Shown: positions 8,456-15,786, counted from the first letter of the stretch. The stretch is 24,060 nt of DNA from JBAYJS01 sp041664985 (GCA_041664985.1 JBAYJS010000014.1:1-24060); one strand, 5' to 3'. Notes: generated by a model from the letters alone, not told the origin. Numbers and translations are program-made.

Positions 8456-10009
8456 ATGTTTATAAAAAAAATATTCGGTTTGGACATTTCAGATTATTCA
8501 ATTGAAGCTTTGATGCTTTCCCGGCCCCAAAATTTTTTTGGCCGGCCAAAAGTTGCCGCTTACGCCAGAATGGTTTTGCGCGGTGAAGTAGTTAAAAATG
8601 GAATAATAAAAAACCCGGCTAAATTAGCCGACAATATTTCTAAACTTTTAAAATCGGCGCAACCGCAGCCGATTACCACGCCATATTGCGTTATTTCACT
8701 GCCTGAATCTCAAGTTTTTACGGCAGTTTTTAAATTGCCGGCCGGTTTGAAACATGACGAAGTCAGAAACACAATACCTTACAAAGCCGAAGAGGTAATT
8801 CCATTCCAAACTTCGGAAGTTTATTTTGATTTTAAAACCATTTCGCGCCAAGGTTCAACCCAGGAAGTTTTTTATGTCGCTGTGCCGACAAAAATTGTTG
8901 ACACTTACGTTGAAGTTTTAAAAAGTATTGGTTTAAAGCCAATTGCCTTGGATTTGGAATCAATCAGTCAGGCCAGGGCTTTGGTTGATTTTCGGAAAAA
9001 AATGACCAAAGGTATGTTGATGATGGATATTGGTTCGCGGACAACCAATTTAAATATTTTTGATCAAAATGGCATCCGGCAGAGTCTAACGATAAAAATG
9101 GCCGGCAATCATTTTACCAAAGTTTTGGTCAAAAATTTAGCCTTGCCGGAAAAAGAAGCTAATGCTTTAAAAATGAAAGCGGGATTCGATACGGCCGGTT
9201 CTTCCAGCCAGGCGGCTACGATTTTAGACAACGAAGCAAAAAAAATTATTGTTGAAACAAAAAAATTCATTGATTATTATCAAGCTGAAACCAAACGAAC
9301 AATCGGTGAAGTGGTTTTGGTTGGTGGCTCTTCACTTTTGCCAAAATTTGATCAATACGTGGCCAATAATTTAAAACTGGAAACCAACCTGGGTAAGCCG
9401 CTGGAGAAATTGGAAAATCCCCAGGAGTTGGTAAAATTTAAAAATAAAGCGGTTTTGTTTGCCAACGTGGTTGGTTTGGCTTTGCGCGGATTTTATCGCA
9501 ATCCCAGTGACGGTGATATTAATTTATTGCCAGTCAAATTTAAAGTTTTTGCTTTAAAACCGGCTAAGGGTGACAAACGAGCTTGGCAATCAGTCTATAT
9601 TCGCTTGGGTGTTTTTGGCTTTTTAATTTTGGTTTTAATTTTATTGTTTGCTCTAAGACAGCGGGGTAATGATTTTTATCAACGAGTTTTTCCATCGCCT
9701 CAGTATGAATCAAATATTGAATTCGATGTTGATCCTCAAGTTTTGGACGAAATTCGTTCAGCGCTTTTGAATCCACCCTTGATGTCAACCACTACTAATA
9801 CAGATGGATTGAAATTAAAAGTTAAACCAATCACTTTGGGATTTGTAAATGTTCGGCAAGAGCCAAATCCGGCTTCGCCTAAAATCGGGCAAGCCGCATC
9901 GGGTTTAGAATATATAATTTTGGAAGAACAAAAAGATTGGTTTAAGATTCAGGTCAACGAAACGACCACCGGTTGGGTTAGTGCGACTTATGTTGATAAG
10001 TTAGAGTAA
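8456..10009 (+). CDS. pilM: PilM-like actin-fold protein fused to a PilN-type INLLP motif, a membrane helix and an SH3b domain
   Basis: The ATG at 8456 is preferred to an upstream TTG because AGGAGG lies at 8438-8443, 12 bases before it. The protein has 517 residues. Residues 1-345 are a PilM actin-like ATPase: FGLDISDYSIEAL (phosphate-1 region), MMDIGSRTTNLNIF (phosphate-2) and VVLVGGSSLLP (adenosine). Residues 355-359 are INLLP, the motif with which PilN's cytoplasmic tail normally docks into PilM. A membrane helix follows at about 385-402 (FGFLILVLILLFAL). An extracytoplasmic linker leads to a bacterial SH3 domain at about 459-515 (GFVNVRQEPNPAS, then GWVSATYVDKL). No separate pilN or pilO is seen. 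The chain seems to merge the PilM-PilN contact into one polypeptide that reaches the cell wall. Confidence 0.85.
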   Translation: MFIKKIFGLDISDYSIEALMLSRPQNFFGRPKVAAYARMVLRGEVVKNGIIKNPAKLADNISKLLKSAQPQPITTPYCVISLPESQVFTAVFKLPAGLKHDEVRNTIPYKAEEVIPFQTSEVYFDFKTISRQGSTQEVFYVAVPTKIVDTYVEVLKSIGLKPIALDLESISQARALVDFRKKMTKGMLMMDIGSRTTNLNIFDQNGIRQSLTIKMAGNHFTKVLVKNLALPEKEANALKMKAGFDTAGSSSQAATILDNEAKKIIVETKKFIDYYQAETKRTIGEVVLVGGSSLLPKFDQYVANNLKLETNLGKPLEKLENPQELVKFKNKAVLFANVVGLALRGFYRNPSDGDINLLPVKFKVFALKPAKGDKRAWQSVYIRLGVFGFLILVLILLFALRQRGNDFYQRVFPSPQYESNIEFDVDPQVLDEIRSALLNPPLMSTTTNTDGLKLKVKPITLGFVNVRQEPNPASPKIGQAASGLEYIILEEQKDWFKIQVNETTTGWVSATYVDKLE

Positions 10010-10023
10010 AATTTGGTTTTTTG

Positions 10024-10032
10024 TGCTATAAT
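10024..10032 (+). promoter_or_regulatory. Extended -10 promoter of the pilin gene
   Basis: TGCTATAAT (10024-10032) has a perfect -10 with the TG extension and no recognisable -35. It gives the pilin gene its own transcript with a leader of about 57 bases and a strong SD, AAGGGGG (10082-10088), 8 bases before the ATG. A dedicated promoter with a good SD suits a highly expressed pilin. Confidence 0.6.
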
Positions 10033-10096
10033 ATAATTAATAGCTATTAATATAAATTTTTTAAAAATTAAGCCTTAAGGCAAGGGGGTAATTATT

Positions 10097-10570
10097 ATGA
10101 AAAAAGTCAAAGGTTTTACTCTCATTGAGCTTTTAATTGTTATTGGCATTATTGCCATTTTGGCTTCCATTATCTATGTGTCAGTTGATCCTGGCCGCAG
10201 ATTAGGCGAAGCCCGCGATGCCGCTCGATGGAGTTCAGTTAACGCCATTTTAAACGCCTACTTGAAGTCAACTGTTGACCAAAGTGGCACCGAGCCAGCC
10301 AGCTTGGCCGCTGATGGCACTAAGTATATGGTTTCCGGTAGCGCTACGGCCGGTTCAGCTGATTGTACGGCAGCAGCCGGTGCAATTAGCCGGATTGATT
10401 TGTCCGGGTTGGTAACTAGCGGTTATTTAGCTTCTTTACCGATTGACGAAAAGAGCAGTGGAACTGATGCGGATACTCAATATTATATTTCCAAAGCCGC
10501 TAATGGCAGAATTACCGTTGGCGCCTGTGCTCCTGAGAGAACAACCACTGGCATCAGCGTCAGCCGCTAA
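10097..10570 (+). CDS. Type IV pilin, probable major subunit
   Basis: This 157-residue pilin starts MKKVKGFTLIELLIVIGII, with prepilin cleavage after G6, Phe at +1 and Glu at +5 (E11). The N-terminal helix continues into VDPGRRLGEARDAARWSS, a pattern I associate with Patescibacteria pilins. The C-terminal domain is Ala/Ser/Gly-rich, with cysteines in SADCTA and VGACAP that could close a D-loop. The strong SD, own promoter and own terminator set it apart from the minor prepilins upstream and suggest it is the abundant subunit. It would be processed by a PilD peptidase not in this window and assembled by PilB/PilC. The alternative is another minor pilin. Confidence 0.88.
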   Translation: MKKVKGFTLIELLIVIGIIAILASIIYVSVDPGRRLGEARDAARWSSVNAILNAYLKSTVDQSGTEPASLAADGTKYMVSGSATAGSADCTAAAGAISRIDLSGLVTSGYLASLPIDEKSSGTDADTQYYISKAANGRITVGACAPERTTTGISVSR

Positions 10571-10594
10571 ATTAAATAAAAATACTATGTTTTT

Positions 10595-10630
10595 GCTAAC
10601 TCCGGAATAATTCCCGGAGTTAGTTTTTTT
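10595..10630 (+). terminator. Strong Rho-independent terminator after the pilin
   Basis: A perfect 10-bp stem pairs CTAACTCCGG (10596-10605) with CCGGAGTTAG (10614-10623) and is followed by seven T (10624-10630). It closes the pilus locus. Confidence 0.92.
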
Positions 10631-10640
10631 CGCTTGGTTG

Positions 10641-10649
10641 TGATATAAT
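10641..10649 (+). promoter_or_regulatory. Extended -10 promoter, probably giving a leaderless mRNA
   Basis: TGATATAAT (10641-10649) ends only 7 bases before the ATG at 10657, so transcription should begin at or next to the start codon. There is no room for an SD. It would drive the whole redox cassette. Confidence 0.6.
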
Positions 10650-10656
10650 AAAATAT

Positions 10657-10881
10657 ATGGATAATGCCGAAAAACAAAAGGTTAAAGATATAATTAGCAG
10701 GGAAATTGCCCTGGAAGATGATATGCTTGGGCTTTATTCCGGTTTGATTAAAACTGAAGATTTTTTGAATTCATTAAGTCAATCAGACAAAGATTTGGTT
10801 AACGAGATTATTAATATTTTGTTGCGTGATACGGCTCGCCACAAACAAACCATGGAAAAAATAATTATCGAATCATTATGA
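10657..10881 (+). CDS. Half-size ferritin-like protein A (two helices)
   Basis: This 74-residue protein is predicted to be two long helices (about 5-31 and 42-73), half of the four-helix ferritin/rubrerythrin bundle. Helix 1 has E20-x6-Y27 in EIALEDDMLGLYSG, a classic ferritin-like helix-A pattern. Helix 2 has D58-T-A-R-H62, where the usual metal-binding Glu three before the His is Thr59. It aligns with the next gene's RDDEVKH, which suggests an ancient duplication. Its TGA overlaps the next ATG. A dimer, or a heterodimer with protein B, could rebuild a di-iron four-helix bundle, as two-helix encapsulated ferritins do by dimerising. The fold is inferred from motifs; the activity is unknown. 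Confidence 0.55.
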   Translation: MDNAEKQKVKDIISREIALEDDMLGLYSGLIKTEDFLNSLSQSDKDLVNEIINILLRDTARHKQTMEKIIIESL

Positions 10882-11072
10882 GCAAAAATTCAGTCATTGA
10901 AAATTTAAATAAAGGTTTGGACTTTGAAAGCAAAGCCCAAGACGCTTGCGAAGAAATAATGAGTTTTTTTGAGGACAAACAGACTTTGGATACAATTCGT
11001 TACATCCGTGACGATGAGGTAAAACACATTGGTTTGGTCAAAGAACTTATTAGGGTTATTAATAAATATTAG
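10878..11072 (+). CDS. Half-size ferritin-like protein B (two helices)
   Basis: This 64-residue protein starts in the stop of protein A (ATGA). It too looks like two helices: about 5-33, with E17-x6-C24 (FESKAQDACEEIM), and 35-63, with D46-E47-V48-K49-H50, an intact ExxH metal motif. Compared with protein A it keeps the ExxH but has Cys where A has Tyr, so the two halves carry complementary parts of a standard ferritin-like site. It lies 3 bases before the DJ-1 gene, in a cassette of redox proteins, which supports a role in iron or peroxide handling. This is an inference; it could also be a structural helical hairpin. Confidence 0.55.
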   Translation: MSKNSVIENLNKGLDFESKAQDACEEIMSFFEDKQTLDTIRYIRDDEVKHIGLVKELIRVINKY

Positions 11073-11075
11073 CTT

Positions 11076-11588
11076 ATGTCAAAAAAAGCAGTCTTTATTA
11101 TCGCCCAAAAGGATTTTCGCGACGAAGAAATTCTGCAGCCCCAAAATATTTTGATCGCCCGCGGGATTGAAACAAAAGTTGCCGCCAAAACCAAAAATAA
11201 GGCAGTTGGCAAATTGGGTACGGAAATTCAGCCCGATTTGGCCTTAGCCGAAGTCAATGAGAAGGATTTTGATGCCATTATTTTTGTCGGCGGTCCGGGA
11301 GCGACCGAATATGTTGATGACGAAACGGCTTGGCTTCTAATTAACAATTTTAAGTTGGGGGGGAAAATTATTGGAGCGATTTGTCTGGCGCCACTGATTT
11401 TGGCCAATGCCGGGGTTTTGATCAGCAAAACCGTGACCGGTACGCCAAGTATTGAAGCTGATTTGCGCAACAAAGGCTCCGAGTATACCGGAATGCAGGT
11501 TGAAGTCGACGGTAAAATCGTAACGGCTAAAGATCCGACGGCAGCCAAAGAATTTGGCGAAAAATTAGCCTATCTTTTGGAAGAATAA
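11076..11588 (+). CDS. DJ-1/PfpI-family protein
   Basis: This 170-residue protein is full length for the DJ-1/PfpI superfamily. The nucleophile elbow is GAICLAP with C103, the acidic partner is E17 or E18 in FRDEEI, and IFVGGPGATEY forms the oxyanion-side loop. Family members include deglycases, proteases and oxidative-stress chaperones, so the exact activity cannot be told. No His follows directly after the nucleophile Cys; Leu104 is there, as in some archaeal-type members with a distant third residue. It sits between the ferritin-like pair and a thioredoxin reductase, 6 bases before the latter, which supports a stress-response role. The protein has no signal peptide and should be cytoplasmic. 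Confidence 0.85.
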   Translation: MSKKAVFIIAQKDFRDEEILQPQNILIARGIETKVAAKTKNKAVGKLGTEIQPDLALAEVNEKDFDAIIFVGGPGATEYVDDETAWLLINNFKLGGKIIGAICLAPLILANAGVLISKTVTGTPSIEADLRNKGSEYTGMQVEVDGKIVTAKDPTAAKEFGEKLAYLLEE

Positions 11589-11593
11589 AATCT

Positions 11594-12523
11594 ATGGTCT
11601 ACGATGTTATTATTATTGGTGCTGGCCCAGCCGGGATGTCAGCCGGCATTTATTGTTGTCGTAAAAGACTGACGACTTTGATTTTGGCTAAAGATATCGG
11701 CGGTCAAACGGCAAAATCTTGGGAAGTGGAAAATTATTTGGGCTATAGTTTGATTTCCGGCGCTGATTTGGCGAATAAATTTAAAGAGCATCTCGATAAT
11801 TTTAAATGTACTGAATCAAAAATCGGTTTTGAAATAAAAAAATTAACCCAGTCAAAAGAATTATTTACGGTTCAAAGTCTGGATGGTATTACTTATCAAA
11901 GTAAAACGGTTATTATTGCTTCGGGTAAAAAACCGCGAGAGCTTGGTTTAGTCGAAGAAAAGAAATTTTGGGGCCGGGGAATCACTTATTGTGCCACTTG
12001 CGACGCGCCATTGTTTAAAGATAAGGTCGTAGCGGTAATTGGTGGTGGCGATGCGGCGCTTGATGCGGCTTATCAGCTGGCCAAAATTGCCACTAAAGTT
12101 TATTTACTGATTAAAGATGAAAAGATAAAAGAAAACGTTGATAAGGTTTTATTGGCTAAAGTTTCCGAATTGGAAAAAGTAGAAATTTTATATCAGGCAA
12201 TAGCCACAAAAGTTTTTGGTGAAAAATTTGTTTCTGGTTTAGAATATCAAAATCAAAAAACCAAAGAAATTAAAAATATTGATTTGCAAGGAATTTTTGT
12301 TGAAATCGGCTCAATTCCAAATGTTGATTTTTGCCGGGGTTTGGTTAAGTTGAATAAGAAAGATGAATTAATAATTGATGAACATAATATGACTTCGGCT
12401 GCGGGAATTTTTGCCGCCGGTGACGTGACTGACGTAATTGAAAAACAAACAATTATTGCCGCGGGTGAAGGGGCTAAAGCCGCCATTGCCGTAGCTAACT
12501 ATTTAAGCCGTTTAAAAAATTAA
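11594..12523 (+). CDS. trxB: Thioredoxin reductase-like flavoprotein
   Basis: This 309-residue protein has the usual TrxB length and layout. The FAD-binding GAGPAGMSAGIYC lies at residues 9-21, the redox-active CATC at C133-C136, the NADPH-binding GGGDAALDAA just after it, and the C-terminal FAD motif AAGDVTDV. It moves electrons from NADPH through FAD and the CATC disulfide to a small thiol protein. The glutaredoxin-like gene 14 bases downstream is the obvious partner, as in NrdH-type systems; no thioredoxin is in the window. The second Cys pair C21-C22 in the FAD motif is unusual but probably not catalytic. Specificity for thioredoxin, glutaredoxin or ferredoxin-type substrates is open. Confidence 0.92.
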   Translation: MVYDVIIIGAGPAGMSAGIYCCRKRLTTLILAKDIGGQTAKSWEVENYLGYSLISGADLANKFKEHLDNFKCTESKIGFEIKKLTQSKELFTVQSLDGITYQSKTVIIASGKKPRELGLVEEKKFWGRGITYCATCDAPLFKDKVVAVIGGGDAALDAAYQLAKIATKVYLLIKDEKIKENVDKVLLAKVSELEKVEILYQAIATKVFGEKFVSGLEYQNQKTKEIKNIDLQGIFVEIGSIPNVDFCRGLVKLNKKDELIIDEHNMTSAAGIFAAGDVTDVIEKQTIIAAGEGAKAAIAVANYLSRLKN

Positions 12524-12537
12524 TTCTAAATAAGTTT

Positions 12538-12774
12538 ATGCCAAAAATCGAAATTTATACTTTGCCCACCTGCCCTTATTGTCGCGCCTTAAAGGCTTTT
12601 TTGGATGACAATAAAATCAGCTATATTGATTATGATGTTTCAACCGATTCAGCCAAAGCCGATGAAATGGTAAAAAAATCCGATCAAATGGGTACGCCGG
12701 TTTTAGATATTGACGGCAAAATCATCGTCGGTTTTGATCGGCAGGCAATTAGCGAGGTACTGGGAATAAAGTAG
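12538..12774 (+). CDS. Glutaredoxin / NrdH-like redoxin
   Basis: This 78-residue protein has the active site TCPYC (C12-P-Y-C15), the cis-Pro loop GTPVLDIDGK, and GFDRQAISEVL near the C terminus in place of the usual GFD(K)xxL. These mark a class I monothiol/dithiol glutaredoxin or an NrdH redoxin. It would reduce protein disulfides (for example in ribonucleotide reductase or peroxiredoxins) and be recycled by the reductase just upstream. No glutathione pathway can be seen here, so reduction by the TrxB-like protein is the simpler reading. It ends the redox cassette; no clear terminator follows directly. Confidence 0.9.
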   Translation: MPKIEIYTLPTCPYCRALKAFLDDNKISYIDYDVSTDSAKADEMVKKSDQMGTPVLDIDGKIIVGFDRQAISEVLGIK

Positions 12775-12779
12775 GAATA

Positions 12780-12808
12780 TTGACTCAGCTAGCAGTTTGC
12801 TCTATAAT
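12780..12808 (+). promoter_or_regulatory. Near-consensus promoter upstream of uvrB
   Basis: TTGACT (12780-12785), a 17-base spacer and TATAAT (12803-12808) match the sigma-70 consensus at 11 of 12 positions. Transcription would start near 12815, about 270 bases before uvrB, giving an unusually long leader or a separate small RNA. Confidence 0.7.
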
Positions 12809-12814
12809 ATAATA

Positions 12815-12900
12815 ACAATTAAATTAAGCTAATTTTTAACCAAAGGGGCCAAACCCCTTACTTTAGCTATAGAAAGTTTAGGCAAAATTAAGCCTATTAT
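12815..12900 (+). other. Structured leader or small RNA between the promoter and uvrB
   Basis: AGCTAA (12827-12832) pairs with TTAGCT (12863-12868) and encloses a tight hairpin: AAGGGG (12843-12848), loop CCAAA, CCCCTT (12854-12859). A further stem, TAGGC (12879-12883) with GCCTA (12892-12896), follows. None has a T run, so this is not an obvious terminator. It could be a regulatory 5' leader of uvrB or a short RNA. No known riboswitch was recognised. Confidence 0.35.
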
Positions 12901-12928
12901 ATAAATCATAATTTTTAATATCTAATAT

Positions 12929-13038
12929 CTAAACAAATTATAAAATCCAAATTATAAATTCCAAACGGCTGTGATCAGTGTTTATGATTTAAAAAATTGT
13001 TGTTTAGTATTTGTTTAGGATTTTCCGCCAGAGGCGGA
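12929..13038. repeat. Miniature inverted-repeat-like segment before uvrB
   Basis: CTAAACAAAT (12929-12938) and its exact reverse complement (13009-13018) bracket about 70 AT-rich bases containing low-complexity ATTATAAATTCCAAA text. Directly after comes a GC-rich palindrome TCCGCC-AGA-GGCGGA (13024-13038). The mix of AT-rich inverted arms and a compact GC hairpin looks like an intergenic repeat element. Only one copy is in the window, so repetition in the genome is inferred. Together with the leader it fills the gene-free stretch 12775-13084. Confidence 0.4.
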
Positions 13039-13084
13039 TCTGTCTTTGGTACGAAGAATTTAGGATTTAGAGTTTAAGATCAAA

Positions 13085-15022
13085 ATGTCTAAGTTTCAAA
13101 TCAGTTCACAATTTAAGCCGCGTGGCGACCAAATTAACGCGATTAAGCAACTGGTGGCAGGCTACAAAAAGTATCCAGAGCAGACGCTTTTGGGCGTGAC
13201 CGGCTCGGGAAAAACTTTCACGATTGCCAACGTCATTGAAAAAATTCAAAAGCCAACTTTGATTTTATCTCATAATAAAACTTTGGCCTCCCAGCTTTAT
13301 CAAGAATTTCAAAGTTTTTTTCCGGATAACCGAGTTTGTTATTTTGTGTCTTACTACGATTACTATCAGCCGGAAAGCTATATGCCACAAACTGACACTT
13401 ACATTGAAAAAGATGTTTTGATCAATGAAAAAATCGAAAGGTTGCGGCTCGAATCGGCTACTTCGCTTTTGGCCAGAAAAGATGTGATTGTGGTAGCCTC
13501 GGTTTCTTGCATTTACGCTTTTGGCCAGCCGGCTGATTTTGAAGGTGAAAGTTTTCATTTGGGGGTTGGTCAAAAAGTAGAAAAGCAGGATTTGCTTGGT
13601 GCTTTAATTAGAATTCAATACGAACGAAATGATATTGATTTGCGGCCGGGCCGATTTCGGGTGCGCGGTGAAACCATTGATTTAATTCAGGGCTCAGCCA
13701 ACAGTAATGTTTTGCGAATCAGACTGGCTGATGATATGGTTGAATCAATCTCTGATGTGAATCGAATCACCGGCAAAAAAATCAATGATTTGCGCGACGT
13801 TTTTGTTTATCCGGCCAAACCTTTTGTGGTGCCGGCTGAAAGATTGCCAGCGGCGATAAAATCAATCAGAGAAGAGTTGGCTCAAACCCTGCCTAATCTT
13901 GGCCAAATTGAAGCTTATCGTTTAAATCAGCGAACGAATTACGATTTGGAAATGCTTGAACAGCTTGGTTATTGCAAGGGCATGGAAAATTATTCGCGTC
14001 ATTTTGATAATCGTAAACCCGGTCAGCCGCCGTTTAGTCTTTTGGATTTTTTTGAATATACTTCAAAAGATTGGCTGTTGGTTATTGACGAAAGTCACCA
14101 AACTTTGCCGCAGGTGCGGGGAATGTATTTTGGTGATTATGCCAGAAAGAAAAATTTAATTGATTATGGTTTTCGTTTGCCCAGCGCGTTTGACAATCGG
14201 CCGTTGAAATTTGCCGAATTCAGAAAACGGATGAAACATGTGATTTATACTTCCGCCACGCCGGATCAGTATGAACTGGAAAGCAGCGGGCAAGTGGTTG
14301 AGCAAATTATTCGGCCAACCGGCCTGATTGATCCGAATGTGATTGTTCGGCCAATCAAAGGCCAAGTGGATGATTTGGTTGAGGAAATTAAAAAAACTAC
14401 GGCCAAAGGTTATCGAACCTTGGTAACGACTTTGACCAAAAGAATGGCTGAAGATTTGTCACAATATTTTTCCGATCAAAAAATCAAATCAGTTTATTTG
14501 CATTCTGAAATTGATACTTTGGATCGGGTGGAAATTTTAAAAAAATTAAGATTGGGAAAATTTGATGTTTTGGTCGGCATTAATTTATTGCGGGAAGGCT
14601 TGGATTTGCCCGAAGTGGCGCTGGTTGCGATTTTAGATGCGGATAAAGAAGGCTTTTTACGCAATAAAACCAGCTTGATTCAAACCATCGGCCGCGCGGC
14701 CAGAAATGTAAATTCCAAAGTGATTATGTATGCAGATGTAATGACTGGCTCAATCAAGCAGGCACTTTTTGAAACCGAACGTCGCCGTAAGATTCAACTG
14801 GCTTATAATAAAAAACACGGTATCACGCCAAAAAGTATTCAAAAAGCGATTATTGAGGAAGAAGAAATTGTGATTGAACCGGGTGAAAAAGGATCTGAGT
14901 TTAAATTAGATAAACTGATTTTGGATTTGGAAGGCCAAATGAAAGCGGCGGCTGAAAATTTAGAATTTGAAAAGGCGATTGAGCTAAGAGAAAAAATTGA
15001 AAAGTTAAAGAAAAAGTTGTAG
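13085..15022 (+). CDS. uvrB: UvrABC system protein B, DNA helicase-like damage verifier
   Basis: This 645-residue UvrB is complete. Walker A is GVTGSGKT (residues 37-44), and YYDYYQPESY lies in the beta-hairpin that probes the damaged strand. The DEAD-like box is VIDESH (near residue 333), helicase motifs LLREGLDLPE and QTIGRAARN follow, and a C-terminal UVR motif (about 608-643, EFEKAIELREKIEKL) contacts UvrC. It receives damaged DNA from UvrA and forms the pre-incision complex. There is no SD at the ATG. A near-consensus promoter lies 270 bases upstream. uvrA and uvrC follow on the same strand, but each gap has been invaded by other genes, so the three are no longer a simple operon. Confidence 0.97.
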   Translation: MSKFQISSQFKPRGDQINAIKQLVAGYKKYPEQTLLGVTGSGKTFTIANVIEKIQKPTLILSHNKTLASQLYQEFQSFFPDNRVCYFVSYYDYYQPESYMPQTDTYIEKDVLINEKIERLRLESATSLLARKDVIVVASVSCIYAFGQPADFEGESFHLGVGQKVEKQDLLGALIRIQYERNDIDLRPGRFRVRGETIDLIQGSANSNVLRIRLADDMVESISDVNRITGKKINDLRDVFVYPAKPFVVPAERLPAAIKSIREELAQTLPNLGQIEAYRLNQRTNYDLEMLEQLGYCKGMENYSRHFDNRKPGQPPFSLLDFFEYTSKDWLLVIDESHQTLPQVRGMYFGDYARKKNLIDYGFRLPSAFDNRPLKFAEFRKRMKHVIYTSATPDQYELESSGQVVEQIIRPTGLIDPNVIVRPIKGQVDDLVEEIKKTTAKGYRTLVTTLTKRMAEDLSQYFSDQKIKSVYLHSEIDTLDRVEILKKLRLGKFDVLVGINLLREGLDLPEVALVAILDADKEGFLRNKTSLIQTIGRAARNVNSKVIMYADVMTGSIKQALFETERRRKIQLAYNKKHGITPKSIQKAIIEEEEIVIEPGEKGSEFKLDKLILDLEGQMKAAAENLEFEKAIELREKIEKLKKKL

Positions 15023-15074
15023 GGTTTTCCCTCTTCGAATATGGAAAGGGTTAAGGTAAAGTGAAAAGTTTACT

Positions 15075-15112
15075 CCCTCATCCCTAGCCCTTCTCCCAAA
15101 AGGGAGAAGGGA
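15075..15112 (+). repeat. CCCTC-type palindromic repeat, copy 1
   Basis: CCCTCATCCC (15075-15084) is followed by a perfect 10-bp hairpin: CCCTTCTCCC (15088-15097), loop AAAA, GGGAGAAGGG (15102-15111). A nearly identical unit lies in opposite orientation at 18977-19013, and a related one at 19029-19060. It is a REP-like palindromic unit in the gap after uvrB and may also act as a weak transcription barrier. Confidence 0.75.
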
Positions 15113-15140
15113 GCTAATAGAAATTTGAAAATTAAATTTA

Positions 15141-15181
15141 AAGCAAAGACCTCCCAAGCGACGCGAGTCACAAGGGAGGTC
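15141..15181 (-). terminator. Terminator of the minus-strand membrane protein gene
   Basis: On the minus strand GACCTCCC and GGGAGGTC (15181-15174 and 15155-15148) form an 8-bp stem followed by TTTGCTTT. It lies 20 bases past the stop of the gene at 15202-15786. Confidence 0.65.
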
Positions 15182-15201
15182 GAAATCATTGAAAGGTTAG
15201 G

Positions 15202-15786
15202 TTAGGCTATATGAAAGTAGCCATACCAGACGGCTCCGACCAGGAGTGCTGATACCAGAAATCCTTGTAGGTCGAGGTAGCCTTTTTCTTCAACGATTTT
15301 ATGGATATACCACCCGGGCTGAATTACCGCCAATGGTGTGTAGGCGGTTAGCAGGATTGAGACCTGCAGGGCGGGTTTGTCCATGGCGCTTGGTTGCAGA
15401 TAGAACAGCAAAATCAAGGCCAGGATAATGGTGGCATAGCCGAAGTGCCAACACCCGCCGAATGGAAATTTCCCAAGGCCTGAGCTCGTCGGTTCAACGA
15501 CGTGGCCTGGGATTGGCTGGGTCAGAGCATAGACCACATGGCAAGCTGCCGTCACAATAATGCTGGTTGCACCGTAGTAGAGGATAGAGAATATTGGCCA
15601 TTCTTTGCCAAGCGGCGCGAGGTAGTAGATCACCGGGGTGAGCAGCAAGAGGTCTGCCCAGACGCCGCCATGACACCACCACGGGATAGACTTTTTACCC
15701 AGCTGTTTGTGAGTGAGCCGGCCTTCCCAATAGGCGATGGCACCACTGAAAAGGACAACGATCACATTCAATATCGCGAGTTTCAT
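15202..15786 (-). CDS. Six-helix membrane protein of unknown family
   Basis: This 194-residue protein has a strong SD, AGGAGG (15798-15793), 6 bases before the ATG. About six membrane helices are predicted: residues 4-20, 38-58, 67-88, 113-131, 142-160 and 174-192. Notable residues are WWCHGG, CHVVYALTQPIPGHVV and CWHFGY, a run of His and Cys near membrane borders that could bind metal or haem. I do not recognise the family. The gene has its own consensus promoter and terminator, lies opposite to uvrB and uvrA, and is clearly GC-richer than its neighbours (about 33 of 60 bases in one sampled line), which suggests horizontal arrival. It is convergent with uvrB and divergent from uvrA. A shadow frame exists on the plus strand but lacks these signals. 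Confidence 0.75.
   Translation of the reverse strand: MKLAILNVIVVLFSGAIAYWEGRLTHKQLGKKSIPWWCHGGVWADLLLLTPVIYYLAPLGKEWPIFSILYYGATSIIVTAACHVVYALTQPIPGHVVEPTSSGLGKFPFGGCWHFGYATIILALILLFYLQPSAMDKPALQVSILLTAYTPLAVIQPGWYIHKIVEEKGYLDLQGFLVSALLVGAVWYGYFHIA

Noticed and set aside
15023..15060. A terminator directly after uvrB (CCCT...AGGG)
   Set aside because: Pairing is weak and no T run follows; it was not listed as a feature.
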